A DNA stretch of 64,000 bases from Marinibactrum halimedae. GTDB taxonomy: Bacteria > Pseudomonadota > Gammaproteobacteria > Pseudomonadales > Cellvibrionaceae. The DNA lies in NCBI RefSeq assembly GCF_021234875.1, contig NZ_JAJQVM010000021.1:42713-106712 (forward strand). The letters run 5' to 3'. Position numbers and translations under genes: made by a program. Below are positions 1 to 8,385 of the stretch, in pieces. The notes below the pieces were generated by a model, which saw nothing but the letters and a program-made list of their open reading frames with translations, did no database searches and had not been told where the DNA came from. Each line of letters starts with the position of its first letter. The first letter of the stretch is position 1.

Positions 1-1
1 A

Positions 2-1132
2 CAATTGGAATCCACCGAGCCGGAGTTATTAATTCAAGAAGCTCGACGCATACGACATTATCTGGAAACGGTTGAAGGTCTAAGAGACATTAGTGACTCA
101 ACACCGCCGCCAGGTATTGAATGGCAGCTCAAAGTGGATCGTGCTTTAGCGGACCAATTGGGAGTGAGTACGGTCGATATTGGGAGAACCGTGCAAATGG
201 TGACAAATGGAGCATTGCTGGGTGAGTACCGACCCAATGATGCCGATGAAGAAATTGAAATTCGCGTTCGTTTTCCAGAATCTTATCGGGGAATTGATGC
301 CTTGGATAAATTGGCGATTAACACGATACAAGGCCCGGTGACGATTAGTAATTTTGTTACTCGTGTGCCTGAGCCTAAAGTAGATAAAGTCTCACGTGTG
401 GACGGAGATATGGTGATGACAGTGAAGTCGGATGTCAAACCGGGAGTATTGGCGGATACCAAACTGTCTGAAATCCGAAAGTGGCTAAATGAGAATCCAA
501 CCGAGCCTGGTGTGAGATTGGTCTTTAGAGGTGCCAATGAGGAACAAGAGAATTCACAAGCATTTTTGATGGTGGCTTTTTCCCTTGCTTTGTTTCTGAT
601 GTTTGTCTTACTGGTGACGCAATTTAATAGTTTTTATCAAGCCTTTTTAATTTTATCTGCAGTGGTGATGTCAACGGCGGGTGTTTTATTGGGTTTATTG
701 GTGACGCAAAGTGTATTCAGTACCATTATGACCGGTGTTGGCATTGTCGCTTTGGCGGGTATTGTCGTGAATAATAATATTGTATTGATTGATACCTATA
801 ACCATATTCGCCGCAGCCACCCAGAAGTAGTGGCGCCAGAGGCGGCCGTAATGGCCAGTGCTCAACGGATTCGTCCGGTATTTTTAACAACCATTACGAC
901 AATATTGGGGTTAATGCCGATTGCGTTTGGTATCAGTGTAGACTTAATCGGGCGCGATATTATTACAGGTGGTGCACTGGCGTCGTGGTGGGTGCCTTTA
1001 GCCAGTGCCATTGTCTATGGATTGGCTTTTTCTACCGTGCTTACCTTATTAGTCACACCCGTTATGTTGGTGATTCCCGATATTCTCGAACGTTTTTTCC
1101 ATCGAAAGTCTCGAATAGGTCAACCGGCTTGA
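2..1132 (+). CDS. RND-family efflux permease, C-terminal part (5' end outside window)
   Basis: This is the last ~375 residues of a resistance-nodulation-division (AcrB/MexF-like) inner-membrane proton-driven exporter. Full-length members are about 1,000 residues, so roughly two thirds lie upstream of the window. The visible part starts in the second periplasmic porter/docking region. It then has a transmembrane cluster: hydrophobic segments near residues 185-205, 212-232, 240-262, 293-312 and 325-355. The run GIVALAGIVVNNNIVLID and the later RIRPVFLTTITTILGLMPIAF (split across the membrane turn) are typical of the RND TM10-TM12 region. The reading frame is open to the first base, so the TTG at position 5 is not a credible start. 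The exported substrate cannot be told from this part. Confidence 0.93.
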   Translation, partial: QLESTEPELLIQEARRIRHYLETVEGLRDISDSTPPPGIEWQLKVDRALADQLGVSTVDIGRTVQMVTNGALLGEYRPNDADEEIEIRVRFPESYRGIDALDKLAINTIQGPVTISNFVTRVPEPKVDKVSRVDGDMVMTVKSDVKPGVLADTKLSEIRKWLNENPTEPGVRLVFRGANEEQENSQAFLMVAFSLALFLMFVLLVTQFNSFYQAFLILSAVVMSTAGVLLGLLVTQSVFSTIMTGVGIVALAGIVVNNNIVLIDTYNHIRRSHPEVVAPEAAVMASAQRIRPVFLTTITTILGLMPIAFGISVDLIGRDIITGGALASWWVPLASAIVYGLAFSTVLTLLVTPVMLVIPDILERFFHRKSRIGQPA

Positions 1133-1189
1133 TGCATTTGATGTCTAGGTTAATAATGATCATCAAGATGAATTTTAGATGCACTATTT

Positions 1190-1867
1190 ATGGATTTTAG
1201 TCAGTTACAATTACGTTATGGGTATCCCATTCAGTTACATGTTATGTCAACTCGCGGGGAGCCTACTAAATTAAAGCTTTCTCTTTATGGTGCATGTCCT
1301 GGGCATGGCTTAATGGTTTCTATGCCGCGTTCTGCGGTGAGCAAACGTTTACGATCAGGGTTAAAGGTGATGGCGAATATCATGCTGTCAAATGGTATTT
1401 GCTCATTCCCTGCCCGAATTTTGTCAACAGCCAATAGCCCAGTACCGATGATTTACTTGAGCTACCCTGAAAGAATAACGTTCAAAGAAATTCGTGGCGC
1501 CACGCGAGTTGAGGTGGACGAGTCCATTCGCGCAGAAAATTTGAGTTCGATAGAGGAGCGAGTGTGTTCTGGAGTATTGGGTGATATCAGTATTTCTGGT
1601 GCTCGATTGAAATTGAATGATCCTATTGCCGATATCGGTGATGAATTGAGAATCTCGTCAGATATTCTTATTGGCCAAAATACTTATGAATTGGATTTGG
1701 TCGCTACTGTTCGAGCAAGAGTTGAGCGTACCACGCGAGAGGTCGAAGAAAATGTGCCGGCGGTATTTGGTGTGGAGTTTACAGAGCTGTCGAAGCAGCA
1801 GCAATTGACCTTACATGCCTATGTTTACCATAGGATGATCAAAGACCCGACCTTTATTAGCCCATAA
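1190..1867 (+). CDS. YcgR-like flagellar brake protein with PilZ domain
   Basis: A 225-residue cytoplasmic protein with two parts. The N-terminal ~95 residues resemble the YcgR/PilZN beta-barrel. A C-terminal PilZ domain follows (about residues 100-220). The c-di-GMP signature is visible: R102-x3-R106 (RGATR) and D132-x-S-x-x-G137 (DISISG). Family members bind c-di-GMP and slow flagellar rotation or otherwise change motility; that role here is inferred from the family. The start has no strong Shine-Dalgarno sequence (only a weak AAGATG 18 bases upstream). It lies 57 bases after the RND permease and 5 bases before the next gene, so the three may be co-transcribed. Confidence 0.82.
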   Translation: MDFSQLQLRYGYPIQLHVMSTRGEPTKLKLSLYGACPGHGLMVSMPRSAVSKRLRSGLKVMANIMLSNGICSFPARILSTANSPVPMIYLSYPERITFKEIRGATRVEVDESIRAENLSSIEERVCSGVLGDISISGARLKLNDPIADIGDELRISSDILIGQNTYELDLVATVRARVERTTREVEENVPAVFGVEFTELSKQQQLTLHAYVYHRMIKDPTFISP

Positions 1868-1872
1868 AATCG

Positions 1873-2550
1873 ATGATGATGAGTGCACAAAATAGGAAAA
1901 AGGCTTTTAACTTGTTACCGATGCTACGCGATTTTGGTTTTTGCTGCACTGCATTGAGGAGAGGAAGGTCAATTAAAGTGTGTCTCACCTCAGTGGTGCT
2001 TTTTTTGTCGCACCCTGTATTCGTACACTCCGATTCAAAACGATTATGGTTGCCGGCGAGCTATCAGTATTTGTTACCTCAATTACGGAAAGCCGCAAGT
2101 ATTGTCGAAGAGACGCCCCGTTGCCAAAAAATCTTGCGTGGTGAACGAATAGAAGCATTGAGTACAGATGAGCATCCTATGTTTCGCATCATATGTCGAG
2201 ACAGTAACTTTATGTCTTACCCTGTTGTGGTGGACGGAAAAACATTCGCTGTTCAGCAAAATGAAGACGGTGGTAAAAAAGAGCGGCACAAGCGCTTTAA
2301 TGAAAAGTACTGGGCAATTTGTACTAAGGCGTTAGAGCAGCGAGCAAGCGCAATGCAGAATTTGAAATGGCATTTTCCAACTGAGCCTAAGCCCACATCG
2401 TTAACCACAGACCTTGTCACTTATGAATTGGACTTCGATGCGACGAGTGTGAGTGGTGAAGCGTTACGCTATCGTGGGTTCTGTCGTTTTTCTTCTATTT
2501 CAGAATTTGAAATAGATCTAAAGCCTCGATCACTCATCAATTCTAAATGA
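1873..2550 (+). CDS. Hypothetical exported protein
   Basis: I do not recognise this family. The longest frame gives 225 residues, but the hydrophobic segment at residues 36-52 (VCLTSVVLFLSHPVFVHS) looks like a signal-peptide core sitting too deep. Two internal starts put it at the N-terminus. TTG at 1954 yields a classical n-region (RRGRSIK) before the core. GTG at 1978 has a good ribosome-binding site, GAGGAAGG at 1961-1968, nine bases upstream. The mature part has four cysteines (in TPRCQKIL, RIICRD, YWAICTK and GFCRFSS), compatible with disulfides in the periplasm. It begins 5 bases after the PilZ gene and is probably in its operon. No catalytic motif is visible. Confidence 0.6.
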   Translation: MMMSAQNRKKAFNLLPMLRDFGFCCTALRRGRSIKVCLTSVVLFLSHPVFVHSDSKRLWLPASYQYLLPQLRKAASIVEETPRCQKILRGERIEALSTDEHPMFRIICRDSNFMSYPVVVDGKTFAVQQNEDGGKKERHKRFNEKYWAICTKALEQRASAMQNLKWHFPTEPKPTSLTTDLVTYELDFDATSVSGEALRYRGFCRFSSISEFEIDLKPRSLINSK

Positions 2551-2713
2551 GCGTACTTTCAGTTTTATTTATATGGCAAATGACAATGGAAGGCGTTTAC
2601 TTTTTATTCTAAAAAGCCTCTTTCACGACTCAGTTATGAAGCATGATCCTATTTGTTGAGGGTGTGGTGGTTATTTGTAAAGAAACACTTTGTTAATAAC
2701 AGAATACAAACAT

Positions 2714-2747
2714 AAAAAAAGAGCCTGAATAAGGCTCTTTTTTTATT
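2714..2747. terminator. Bidirectional rho-independent terminator
   Basis: AAAAAAAGAGCC, a 7-base loop, then GGCTCTTTTTTT. The stem is flanked by A and T runs on both sides, so it can stop the rightward operon (RND, YcgR-like, hypothetical) and the leftward AlgP-like gene that converge here. Confidence 0.88.
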
Positions 2748-2821
2748 CTTAGTCACTCTGCTGAGTATCGACGTTATTCTTTGATAACGTTTTTGTACCC
2801 AGTGACATCATCGCTGTTGAA

Positions 2822-3601
2822 TTACTCAGCTGGTCTTACTTTTGGTGGACGACCGCGACGCTTCTTCGGTGGAGTGCCTGCTGCTGGTGCAGTCGTTACG
2901 GCAGCGGTTGCTGTCTTAGGCTTAGGTCCACGTTTTGCACCTGGCTTAGGTCCACGTTTTGCACCTGGCTTAGGTCCACGTTTCGCGCCTGGCTTAGGTC
3001 CACGTTTCGCGCCTGGCTTAGGTCCGCGTTTCGCGCCTGGTTTAGGTCCACGTTTTGCTGGAGTTTTGGTTTCAGCCGTTGTTGTGGTTGCTGTCTTGGT
3101 AGCAGCTTTTTTAGCGGCGGCTTTTTCTTTGGCGGCGGCTTTTTTGGCAGCGGCTTTCTCTTTAACAGCGGCTTTTTTAGCGGCAGCTTTTTCTTTAGCA
3201 GCCTTCTCTTTAGCGATGCGAGCAAGCTCTTTACTTTCTGCTTTCGCGATAGCATTTGCTGCTTTGTTTGCAATCTTCAGTTCTTTCAGCTCTGCTTTTA
3301 GCGTCGCTACTTCGGATTTTGCGTTAGCTGCTTTCTCGACACATACTTTAACGGTTTCGCGAGCTGCGGCTACTTTTTGTGCTGCAGTTGGTGTCTTTTT
3401 GGTACGAGCAGTGGCTAACTTAGCTCGTGCTTTAGACGCGTCAGAAGCAGCTTTTTTGGCTTCGTTTGATAGCTTGGTGATACTTTTTGCCAAAGAGGCT
3501 TCTTGGTCGGCGCGAGCCTTTGCAAGTTTAGTTTTGAGTACAGCGAGTTCCTGTTCCAGTTTAGCGACAGGATCAACTGCGGTAGCTTTGCGTGCAGCCA
3601 T
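2822..3601 (-). CDS. AlgP/histone-H1-like basic DNA-binding protein
   Basis: A 259-residue, extremely Lys/Ala-rich protein. Residues 1-130 are predicted coiled-coil/helical with a regular charged pattern. The middle holds AAAKKAA-type repeats like the histone H1 tail. Residues ~195-240 hold six consecutive KRGPKP(G/K) units. The C-terminus KKRRGRPPK contains an AT-hook core (GRP). This architecture matches the AlgP/AlgR3 class of H1-like bacterial proteins, which in Pseudomonas affects alginate gene expression; a nucleoid or transcriptional role here is inferred. The ATG is preceded by AAGGAAACGATC, a good ribosome-binding site. The repeated DNA can expand or contract, so length may vary between strains. 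The opposite-strand frame over the same DNA is a shadow caused by the low complexity. Confidence 0.8.
   Translation of the reverse strand: MAARKATAVDPVAKLEQELAVLKTKLAKARADQEASLAKSITKLSNEAKKAASDASKARAKLATARTKKTPTAAQKVAAARETVKVCVEKAANAKSEVATLKAELKELKIANKAANAIAKAESKELARIAKEKAAKEKAAAKKAAVKEKAAAKKAAAKEKAAAKKAATKTATTTTAETKTPAKRGPKPGAKRGPKPGAKRGPKPGAKRGPKPGAKRGPKPGAKRGPKPKTATAAVTTAPAAGTPPKKRRGRPPKVRPAE
2919..3062 (-). repeat. 24-bp coding tandem repeat, 6 copies
   Basis: Six head-to-tail 24-base units built on GGCTTAGGTCCACGTTTT-GCACCT (plus-strand sense) encode the KRGPKPGA units of the AlgP-like protein. The central copies differ by a few silent changes (TTTCGCGCCT against TTTTGCACCT), which suggests stepwise duplication. 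Confidence 0.92.
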
Positions 3602-4575
3602 GATCGTTTCCTTTATGGATAATTAAATTGCTAGCAACAATTATGAAATTTAATAGGCCCGTATAAATTAAGCCTTTGACAAAAAATTTCAAGCACTTTG
3701 CTAAAAAATAGACCATTTTTATGGGTCTGCGAAGAAAAAAAGAGCGATTTTTCTATTTTTTTCATCTTCGGAGGCAAATTTTTATTTAATTCGTTAATGA
3801 AAAAAGCCGTTTTATTGTCCTTGCTCTTCTGAATTGTTCTTTGTATTTGGCAATGGGAGTCCAAAATCCTTTGATTGAGACGTTAAAAACTTCTTCATGT
3901 GCACATAAAATTTGAGTGTGATGTCTTGTTTTTCTTATTGCAAAGTTCTCTCGATACCGTTTAAGAATTTTCATCGCCTCTTTCAATCAAATCCATTTCT
4001 TCCAATCAAAAGCGAGTTTGATGTGTGAAACATGGGGTGGACATTGATTGTGTTCTTTCTGAATGTATTTTGAGAGGTCGTGTGTGAACAAGATGGGGCA
4101 TTTACCAGTAAATGGATTGTCGAAAGTCTTATTTCAATCCCAGAAAGTGAAAATTTTGACATTCTTCGTCACAATTTATCGAAAAAGATGCAAAGTGATT
4201 CAAATCCGCTTTTTGTCTGTTCACACATTGCGAATTTGTAAAACCACTGGTGTTGCTCACGGCTTTTCTTTCAGTCATCTACTGCTTCATTTACAAAGAT
4301 TCGAGAATCGTTTCTCTCAAAACGTTACATGCCGAAGGGTGATGATCGGAAGGTGAGAGAGATGATTGGCTTTGTGATGGTGTGAATGTGAAAAAGTAGC
4401 GAAGTGAAAGCGTTTTGATTTGAAAGAGATTCTTGATGAGGGCATTTATCCTCTATGCGATTCAAGTGTTGAGTCACTTCGACAAAACTCACAGAGTGAG
4501 TGCAAAAAGAGCGTGTCTCTTTACGGCTTTCCTTGTTACTCATTCTGGTTATTGACATTTCTCCTTGTCACATTC
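3602..4575. other. AT-rich intergenic stretch without a convincing gene
   Basis: This is the left part of a ~1.28 kb gap between the AlgP-like gene and the hypothetical gene at 4881-5285. Open frames of 66-97 codons occur on both strands. None has a good ribosome-binding site, protein-like composition or a recognisable motif, and they overlap each other. The first ~200 bases hold the promoter side of the AlgP-like gene. I see no repeat array or terminator here. Confidence 0.6.
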
Positions 4576-4580
4576 CGTTG

Positions 4581-4609
4581 TTGACAGTGGAGTTGTTGGA
4601 TTGTTTATA
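4581..4609 (+). promoter_or_regulatory. Strong sigma-70-type promoter in an intergenic gap
   Basis: A perfect -35 TTGACA (4581-4586), a 17-base spacer and a -10 TTTATA (4604-4609), one base from the consensus. No open reading frame follows. The only feature downstream on this strand before the opposite-strand gene is the terminator-like hairpin at 4701-4745, so the pair defines a candidate small RNA. Confidence 0.65.
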
Positions 4610-4615
4610 AAGTGA

Positions 4616-4746
4616 AGGTAGCCAGATAAGCCAGTTGAGAACGGCATCGTTGTATGGGCTGTTTTAAGAAATCCACTTAAGAGCCAGCTTCAACAGAACC
4701 GACTTCAACCAATGGCTAGTCATGTGCATTGGTTGAGTCATTTTTG
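4616..4746 (+). ncRNA. Candidate intergenic small RNA (~130 nt)
   Basis: The transcript is predicted to start 6-8 bases after the -10 element at 4604-4609 and to end at the T run 4741-4745. It would fold into two hairpins. The first is GGCT (4657-4660) with AGCC (4682-4685), extended by TTAAG (4664-4668) with CTTAA (4676-4680). The second is the 3' hairpin CAACCAATG / CATTGGTTG (4706-4714 with 4727-4735), extended by flanking GACT/AGTC-type pairs and followed by ATTTTT, as in Hfq-type sRNA terminators. There is no coding frame of note inside. I cannot assign it to a known RNA family. The evidence is promoter, fold and terminator seen by eye; expression is not shown. Confidence 0.45.
4701..4745 (+). 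terminator. Rho-independent terminator-like hairpin
   Basis: GACTTCAACCAATG pairs with CATTGGTTGAGTC (one bulged base) around a 12-base loop, followed by ATTTTT. There is no coding gene upstream on this strand; it is the proposed 3' end of the candidate small RNA. Confidence 0.65.
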
Positions 4747-4880
4747 AGAGTCGTCTTACCAATGTTATTGTCGATTGCATATGTTGAGCTGAGAGAAAAC
4801 GGATAAATATTTTCGTTCATTGGCAAAGCGGCTGTAATTGCATTTTGCAAAAAGTGGGGACTCTCTTTCTGTATTGGTCG

Positions 4881-5285
4881 TTATAAGGGGCCGTTGGGTA
4901 TAAATTTATTGTCGGAATGTTGTTTGATCCATTGAAGGCGTTCTTTTCCCAGTTTGATGCCTTGAGATTTCAGTAGTTGATTAAGAGCGATCACGGGAGA
5001 TTGGGAGCCGACTTTACACTCTGAAAATTGGTTCTCCGCTACAGTGAGAAAGCGCATGAGATTCCAAATCTCGGATTCAGACAATGATGCTGCAGATTGT
5101 TTCCATTGGTCAAAGCTGAGCAACATGGTATTGCGTAATGCATTTCGCTCATCATGAGATAAGAGTGTCGTTAGATTGTTGAGTTTTTCTTCATGGCCTA
5201 GTTTAGAAAGTGATTTGAGTTGTTCAACATTGAGCGTTTCTGAAGGTTCAGTATTTTCATTGGGTGACCATGTTTCAATTGTCAT
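4881..5285 (-). CDS. Hypothetical protein
   Basis: A 134-residue soluble protein, acidic at the N-terminus and predicted all-helical, with no signal peptide or membrane segment. I do not recognise a family. Helical stretches with regular leucines (EQLKSLSKLGHEEKLNNL, ALNQLLKSQGIKLGKERL) suggest a small helical-bundle adaptor or regulator, but that is only a reading of composition. The ATG at 5285 is preceded by AAAGGCACATC, an acceptable ribosome-binding site. It is divergent from dinB and alone in its orientation. Codon composition and length make it a believable gene. Confidence 0.6.
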   Translation of the reverse strand: MTIETWSPNENTEPSETLNVEQLKSLSKLGHEEKLNNLTTLLSHDERNALRNTMLLSFDQWKQSAASLSESEIWNLMRFLTVAENQFSECKVGSQSPVIALNQLLKSQGIKLGKERLQWIKQHSDNKFIPNGPL

Positions 5286-5610
5286 GATGTGCCTTTCATA
5301 TTGATTAATTTACATTCAGTCACTGCGGGCAGAGACGAATATACTGGGCTTGTGTGAGTAGGCGATTTAATTACGCATCGCTGTCGTATCAATAGCAGTA
5401 GTAACCTGATGAGTAATAACTTAAACATTCACAATAGATGTTGTGTCATTTCAGCGCTATTGTAGCGGAAAGACGATGATCATTCTCGTGATGTGTGAAT
5501 TCTTGTTGCTCGATTGTATGTGTGCGCCTTAAATCTCTGAATATTGGCAGTGGTTCTGAATACCTATTTCTATCTTTAGGTCGTCGAGCGTTTCTTAGAG
5601 GAAATCGCCA
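5286..5610. other. Intergenic region between divergent hypothetical gene and dinB
   Basis: 325 bases holding the promoters of two divergent genes. I looked for a LexA box in front of dinB. The nearest candidate, CTG at 5391-5393 and CAG at 5406-5408, has a 12-base rather than 10-base spacer, so SOS control is not supported. Nothing else is evident. Confidence 0.5.
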
Positions 5611-6717
5611 TTGAAGGAAAATCGTAAAATTATTCATTGTGATGCGGATTGTTTTTACGCTGCTATTGAAATGAGAGAACGCCCTGAGTTGGCTAACTAT
5701 CCTATTGCGGTAGGGGGAAGCTCTGATCGGCGAGGAGTCATCTCAACTTGCAATTACTTGGCGCGCAAATTTGGTGTGCGCTCGGCTATGGCCACTGCGA
5801 CGGCGAAACGTTTATGCCCCCATCTGGTTGTTTTGCCATCAAGAATGCCACTTTATAAGGAAGCTTCTGATGAAATCCGAGAAATTTTTTCGGAGTTTAC
5901 ATCGTTAATTGAGCCTTTATCTCTTGATGAAGCTTATCTTGATGTGACGCAAACCGCTTCACGGAATATGAATGCTGTTTCGATTGCAAAAGAAATTCGT
6001 AAGCGTGTTGAGAGGCAGATTAGGATAACAATTTCTGCTGGTGTAGCGCCCAATAAGTTTCTTGCAAAGGTGGCCAGTGATTGGCGTAAACCAGATGGTT
6101 TAACGGTAATTCATCCAGAGCAGCTATTGGAATTTGTAAAGCAATTACCGGTAAGTCGTATTCCTGGTGTCGGCAGTAGTACCCAACAAGTGTTGATGTC
6201 CCATGGGGTATTTTATTGTGGGCAGCTACAAGAGTGGCCTTTAGAAAAGCTGATACAGTTATTTGGTGAGCAAGGTCGAAAGTTGTATGAGCGAAGCCGA
6301 GGTAGAGACGATCGTTTGGTGGTAAGCCAATGGCGACGTAAATCGGTGAGCGTTGAGCGGACTTTTTCAATGGATTTAGAATCGATACAGCAGTGCGATA
6401 AGGAATTACCATTATTGTTAGATTGGTTGATTCAGCGTTGGCAGAGATTGGATAATAGTTACGCGATTCACAAACTCGCCGTTAAAGTAAAGTATGCAGA
6501 TTTTCACAGAGTGTCTGCGGAGCGTGTTTTAGAGATCGGCGAATCGCCTACTGAAGGTTTTACTCCACTGGCACAGCAAGAGCTACTGGATGTCTTTCAA
6601 CTCTTGTTGAAAGACATATGGCTTCGGCGAACGGCGCCTGTGAGATTGTTAGGTGTGGGGTTTGGCTTAAAAGATGTGAATCATCAATTTTCTGTGCAGC
6701 AAGATCTTTTTGTATAA
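5611..6717 (+). CDS. dinB: DNA polymerase IV (Y-family translesion polymerase)
   Basis: A 368-residue Y-family DNA polymerase that copies past lesions with low fidelity. Palm motifs are intact: CDADCF (D11) and SLDEAYLD (D106, E107) supply the metal-binding acidic residues. SAGVAPNKFLAKVASDWRKP is the Y-family signature after the palm. IPGVGSS is the helix-hairpin-helix of the thumb. The little-finger domain fills residues ~240-350. The protein ends QQDLFV, which resembles a beta-clamp-binding motif (QxxLF). The start is TTG at 5611 with GAGG at 5598-5601 nine bases upstream; it gives the expected family length. It stands alone, downstream of a gap. Confidence 0.96.
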   Translation: MKENRKIIHCDADCFYAAIEMRERPELANYPIAVGGSSDRRGVISTCNYLARKFGVRSAMATATAKRLCPHLVVLPSRMPLYKEASDEIREIFSEFTSLIEPLSLDEAYLDVTQTASRNMNAVSIAKEIRKRVERQIRITISAGVAPNKFLAKVASDWRKPDGLTVIHPEQLLEFVKQLPVSRIPGVGSSTQQVLMSHGVFYCGQLQEWPLEKLIQLFGEQGRKLYERSRGRDDRLVVSQWRRKSVSVERTFSMDLESIQQCDKELPLLLDWLIQRWQRLDNSYAIHKLAVKVKYADFHRVSAERVLEIGESPTEGFTPLAQQELLDVFQLLLKDIWLRRTAPVRLLGVGFGLKDVNHQFSVQQDLFV

Positions 6718-7030
6718 TTTCGGAGGTTTGACGTTCTTTCTCTAAAGTGAAGAAAGAGCAAAGATGAATAAGGTTGCTATTATGGCCGATTCAAAGGGAT
6801 CTATTGGACTTTATAACGTTTATGCACCCGTCTATCTCTTTACAGACCCTTTACAGGTCATAAGAATTTAGCGCTTACCGAGTAGACTAAAAGGTGCAGC
6901 AGCGGTGTGTTGAAAAAAAATCATCACAAACCCGCTTTTTTGCGTTGTCAATTCTTACTATTTTTTTTTCATTACCTATAATGCGCACCTTTTTTCTTCG
7001 GCCAAAAGTCAGAGATTGGGGTAATACTTA
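6718..7030. other. Intergenic region upstream of the GIY-YIG-like gene
   Basis: 313 bases, AT-rich, with a weak hairpin after dinB (CTTTCT/AGAAAG, 6734-6755). The only clear signal is a consensus -10 TATAAT at 6977-6982, ~50 bases before the next gene, without a good -35. No gene is seen. Confidence 0.5.
6977..6982 (+). promoter_or_regulatory. Consensus -10 element
   Basis: TATAAT preceded by a run of T and CATTACC. A TTGTCA upstream is too far (26-base spacer), so the -35 contact is weak or an activator may help. It probably drives the gene at 7031. Confidence 0.45.
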
Positions 7031-8155
7031 GTGATCGTTTTCACCGCCACTCATACGGTATCTGGAGCTGTCTTTGTAGGAAACGCTCGGGAAGATTTAA
7101 ATCAATATTGGGCAGAACTGATTAGTTTGGCTGACGGCGGTGCCGTTGGCACTTTTTTCAATTTGTTACGCGAAACGGGCGCCGCTTCTTTCGCATTAGA
7201 TGAATTCGGTTTTGCCGAAAACCCCGCTGAATCACGAGAGCTTATTCAGGAGGCTCGTGACGAATTAGGGGCCAGTGTCATTAAGATTCCGAAAGGTGCC
7301 ACTACGGGTGCGGTACGTACACGTTCTGTGACAGCGGCTTCTGAAGTGAAGGCGCTGTTGAGTGGTATTTTTGATGAGTTCGCCGGTGGTGACGATGACT
7401 TTGAAGCACTTGACGCCTCCAGTAACTCTTCTTCAAAGAGTACTTCAAATAGTACTTCCAACCGTAATGATTCTGCTGAATCTGATCGTCGAGGATTGAA
7501 TTCTTCAGCGGCTTCTAGTGCGTCAAACAAAGTCGCTGGCGTTGGATTTTCAAAGCCCAGTACTTTATCAGGGGCAAGACAGGTCAGCGCTCGCAGTCAA
7601 TCGCAAAATACCGCCCCTGAGGCAACGGGAAAGGCATCGTCTGCGGCTAAAGAGCGCAGAATTAAAGAGGCTATTGCTCAACAACGAGAAGAGCGGGAAA
7701 GCGCTAAGCGAAGAGCCGAAACTCAAGATGCGAAAATGATGCGCGATGTGATGCTGAAAATTGAAAAGCAGCGTCTTAATAATAAAGAAACCGCAAAGAG
7801 TGCCCGCTTGGCAGAAGCTAAGCGGTTGAAGCAAGCCGAGTCTGAAGCCAAAAAACGCGCTAAAAAAGAAGAAGCGCTTTCGAATCCGAACATTGGGCCT
7901 TCTTCTATGGAGGCACCGAAGAAGCGGGTCTTATCGCTCTCTAAGAAGTCTAAGGCTTCGCCTACTAATGCACGTCAGGCAGAGACTTATCTTGCACAAG
8001 GTGAGCCTGAGCCGCCACAGCCGGATACGTCTGCCATGTCTCCAAAGGAAGTACGCCGTTTGAGAGCGCAAGCGCAACGTGAAGAGATTCGTCAGTTATT
8101 GGCATTGATTCATGCTCGTAAGATGATGAAAGTAAAACCGGCTGCCAATCGCTGA
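7031..8155 (+). CDS. Protein with GIY-YIG-like N-terminal domain and long basic coiled-coil tail
   Basis: 374 residues from a GTG start. Residues 1-88 have the layout of a GIY-YIG nuclease domain: a first strand (IVFTATHTVSG), a second strand ending AVFVG where YIG is expected, then helices matching the family pattern YWAEL, FFNLLRETGAASF and ESRELIQEARDELGA. The canonical GIY and YIG tyrosines are replaced by phenylalanine/valine, so catalytic activity is uncertain. Residues ~125-175 are a serine/asparagine-rich linker. Residues ~205-290 are a highly charged Lys/Arg/Glu helix, likely a coiled coil, and the C-terminal ~80 residues stay basic. DNA or RNA binding is plausible; function is unknown. 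It is a single-gene transcription unit. Confidence 0.6.
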   Translation: MIVFTATHTVSGAVFVGNAREDLNQYWAELISLADGGAVGTFFNLLRETGAASFALDEFGFAENPAESRELIQEARDELGASVIKIPKGATTGAVRTRSVTAASEVKALLSGIFDEFAGGDDDFEALDASSNSSSKSTSNSTSNRNDSAESDRRGLNSSAASSASNKVAGVGFSKPSTLSGARQVSARSQSQNTAPEATGKASSAAKERRIKEAIAQQREERESAKRRAETQDAKMMRDVMLKIEKQRLNNKETAKSARLAEAKRLKQAESEAKKRAKKEEALSNPNIGPSSMEAPKKRVLSLSKKSKASPTNARQAETYLAQGEPEPPQPDTSAMSPKEVRRLRAQAQREEIRQLLALIHARKMMKVKPAANR

Positions 8156-8385
8156 TTGAAGATTGGGAGAGTGTTTTTGATCATTATTTCGTCATTCTTT
8201 GCTACGGCAAACGATTTTTTGATTGATAAATAGCCAGATTTAGGCGAGAACTCCCACTAAGTGGACTTTTTGGATTTTTTTGGGCTCTAATTAGGGACAT
8301 TTGGAGTAAAGCTGATAAGATACAGCTCAACTTCATATTCAAGATTTGTTAATCGTTAACCTAAATTGTTGAGGGGAGAGGCGCC

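Noticed and set aside
2781..3626. 281-codon plus-strand frame opposite the AlgP-like gene
   Set aside because: It mirrors the low-complexity gene on the other strand, has an unnatural Ala/Phe/Leu repeat composition and no ribosome-binding site.
3631..4558. Several 66-97-codon frames in the AT-rich gap
   Set aside because: They overlap each other, use no good starts and look like random translation of AT-rich DNA.
5391..5408. CTG...CAG motif upstream of dinB as a LexA box
   Set aside because: The spacer is 12 bases, not the 10 of the gammaproteobacterial SOS box, and the core lacks the alternating AT pattern.
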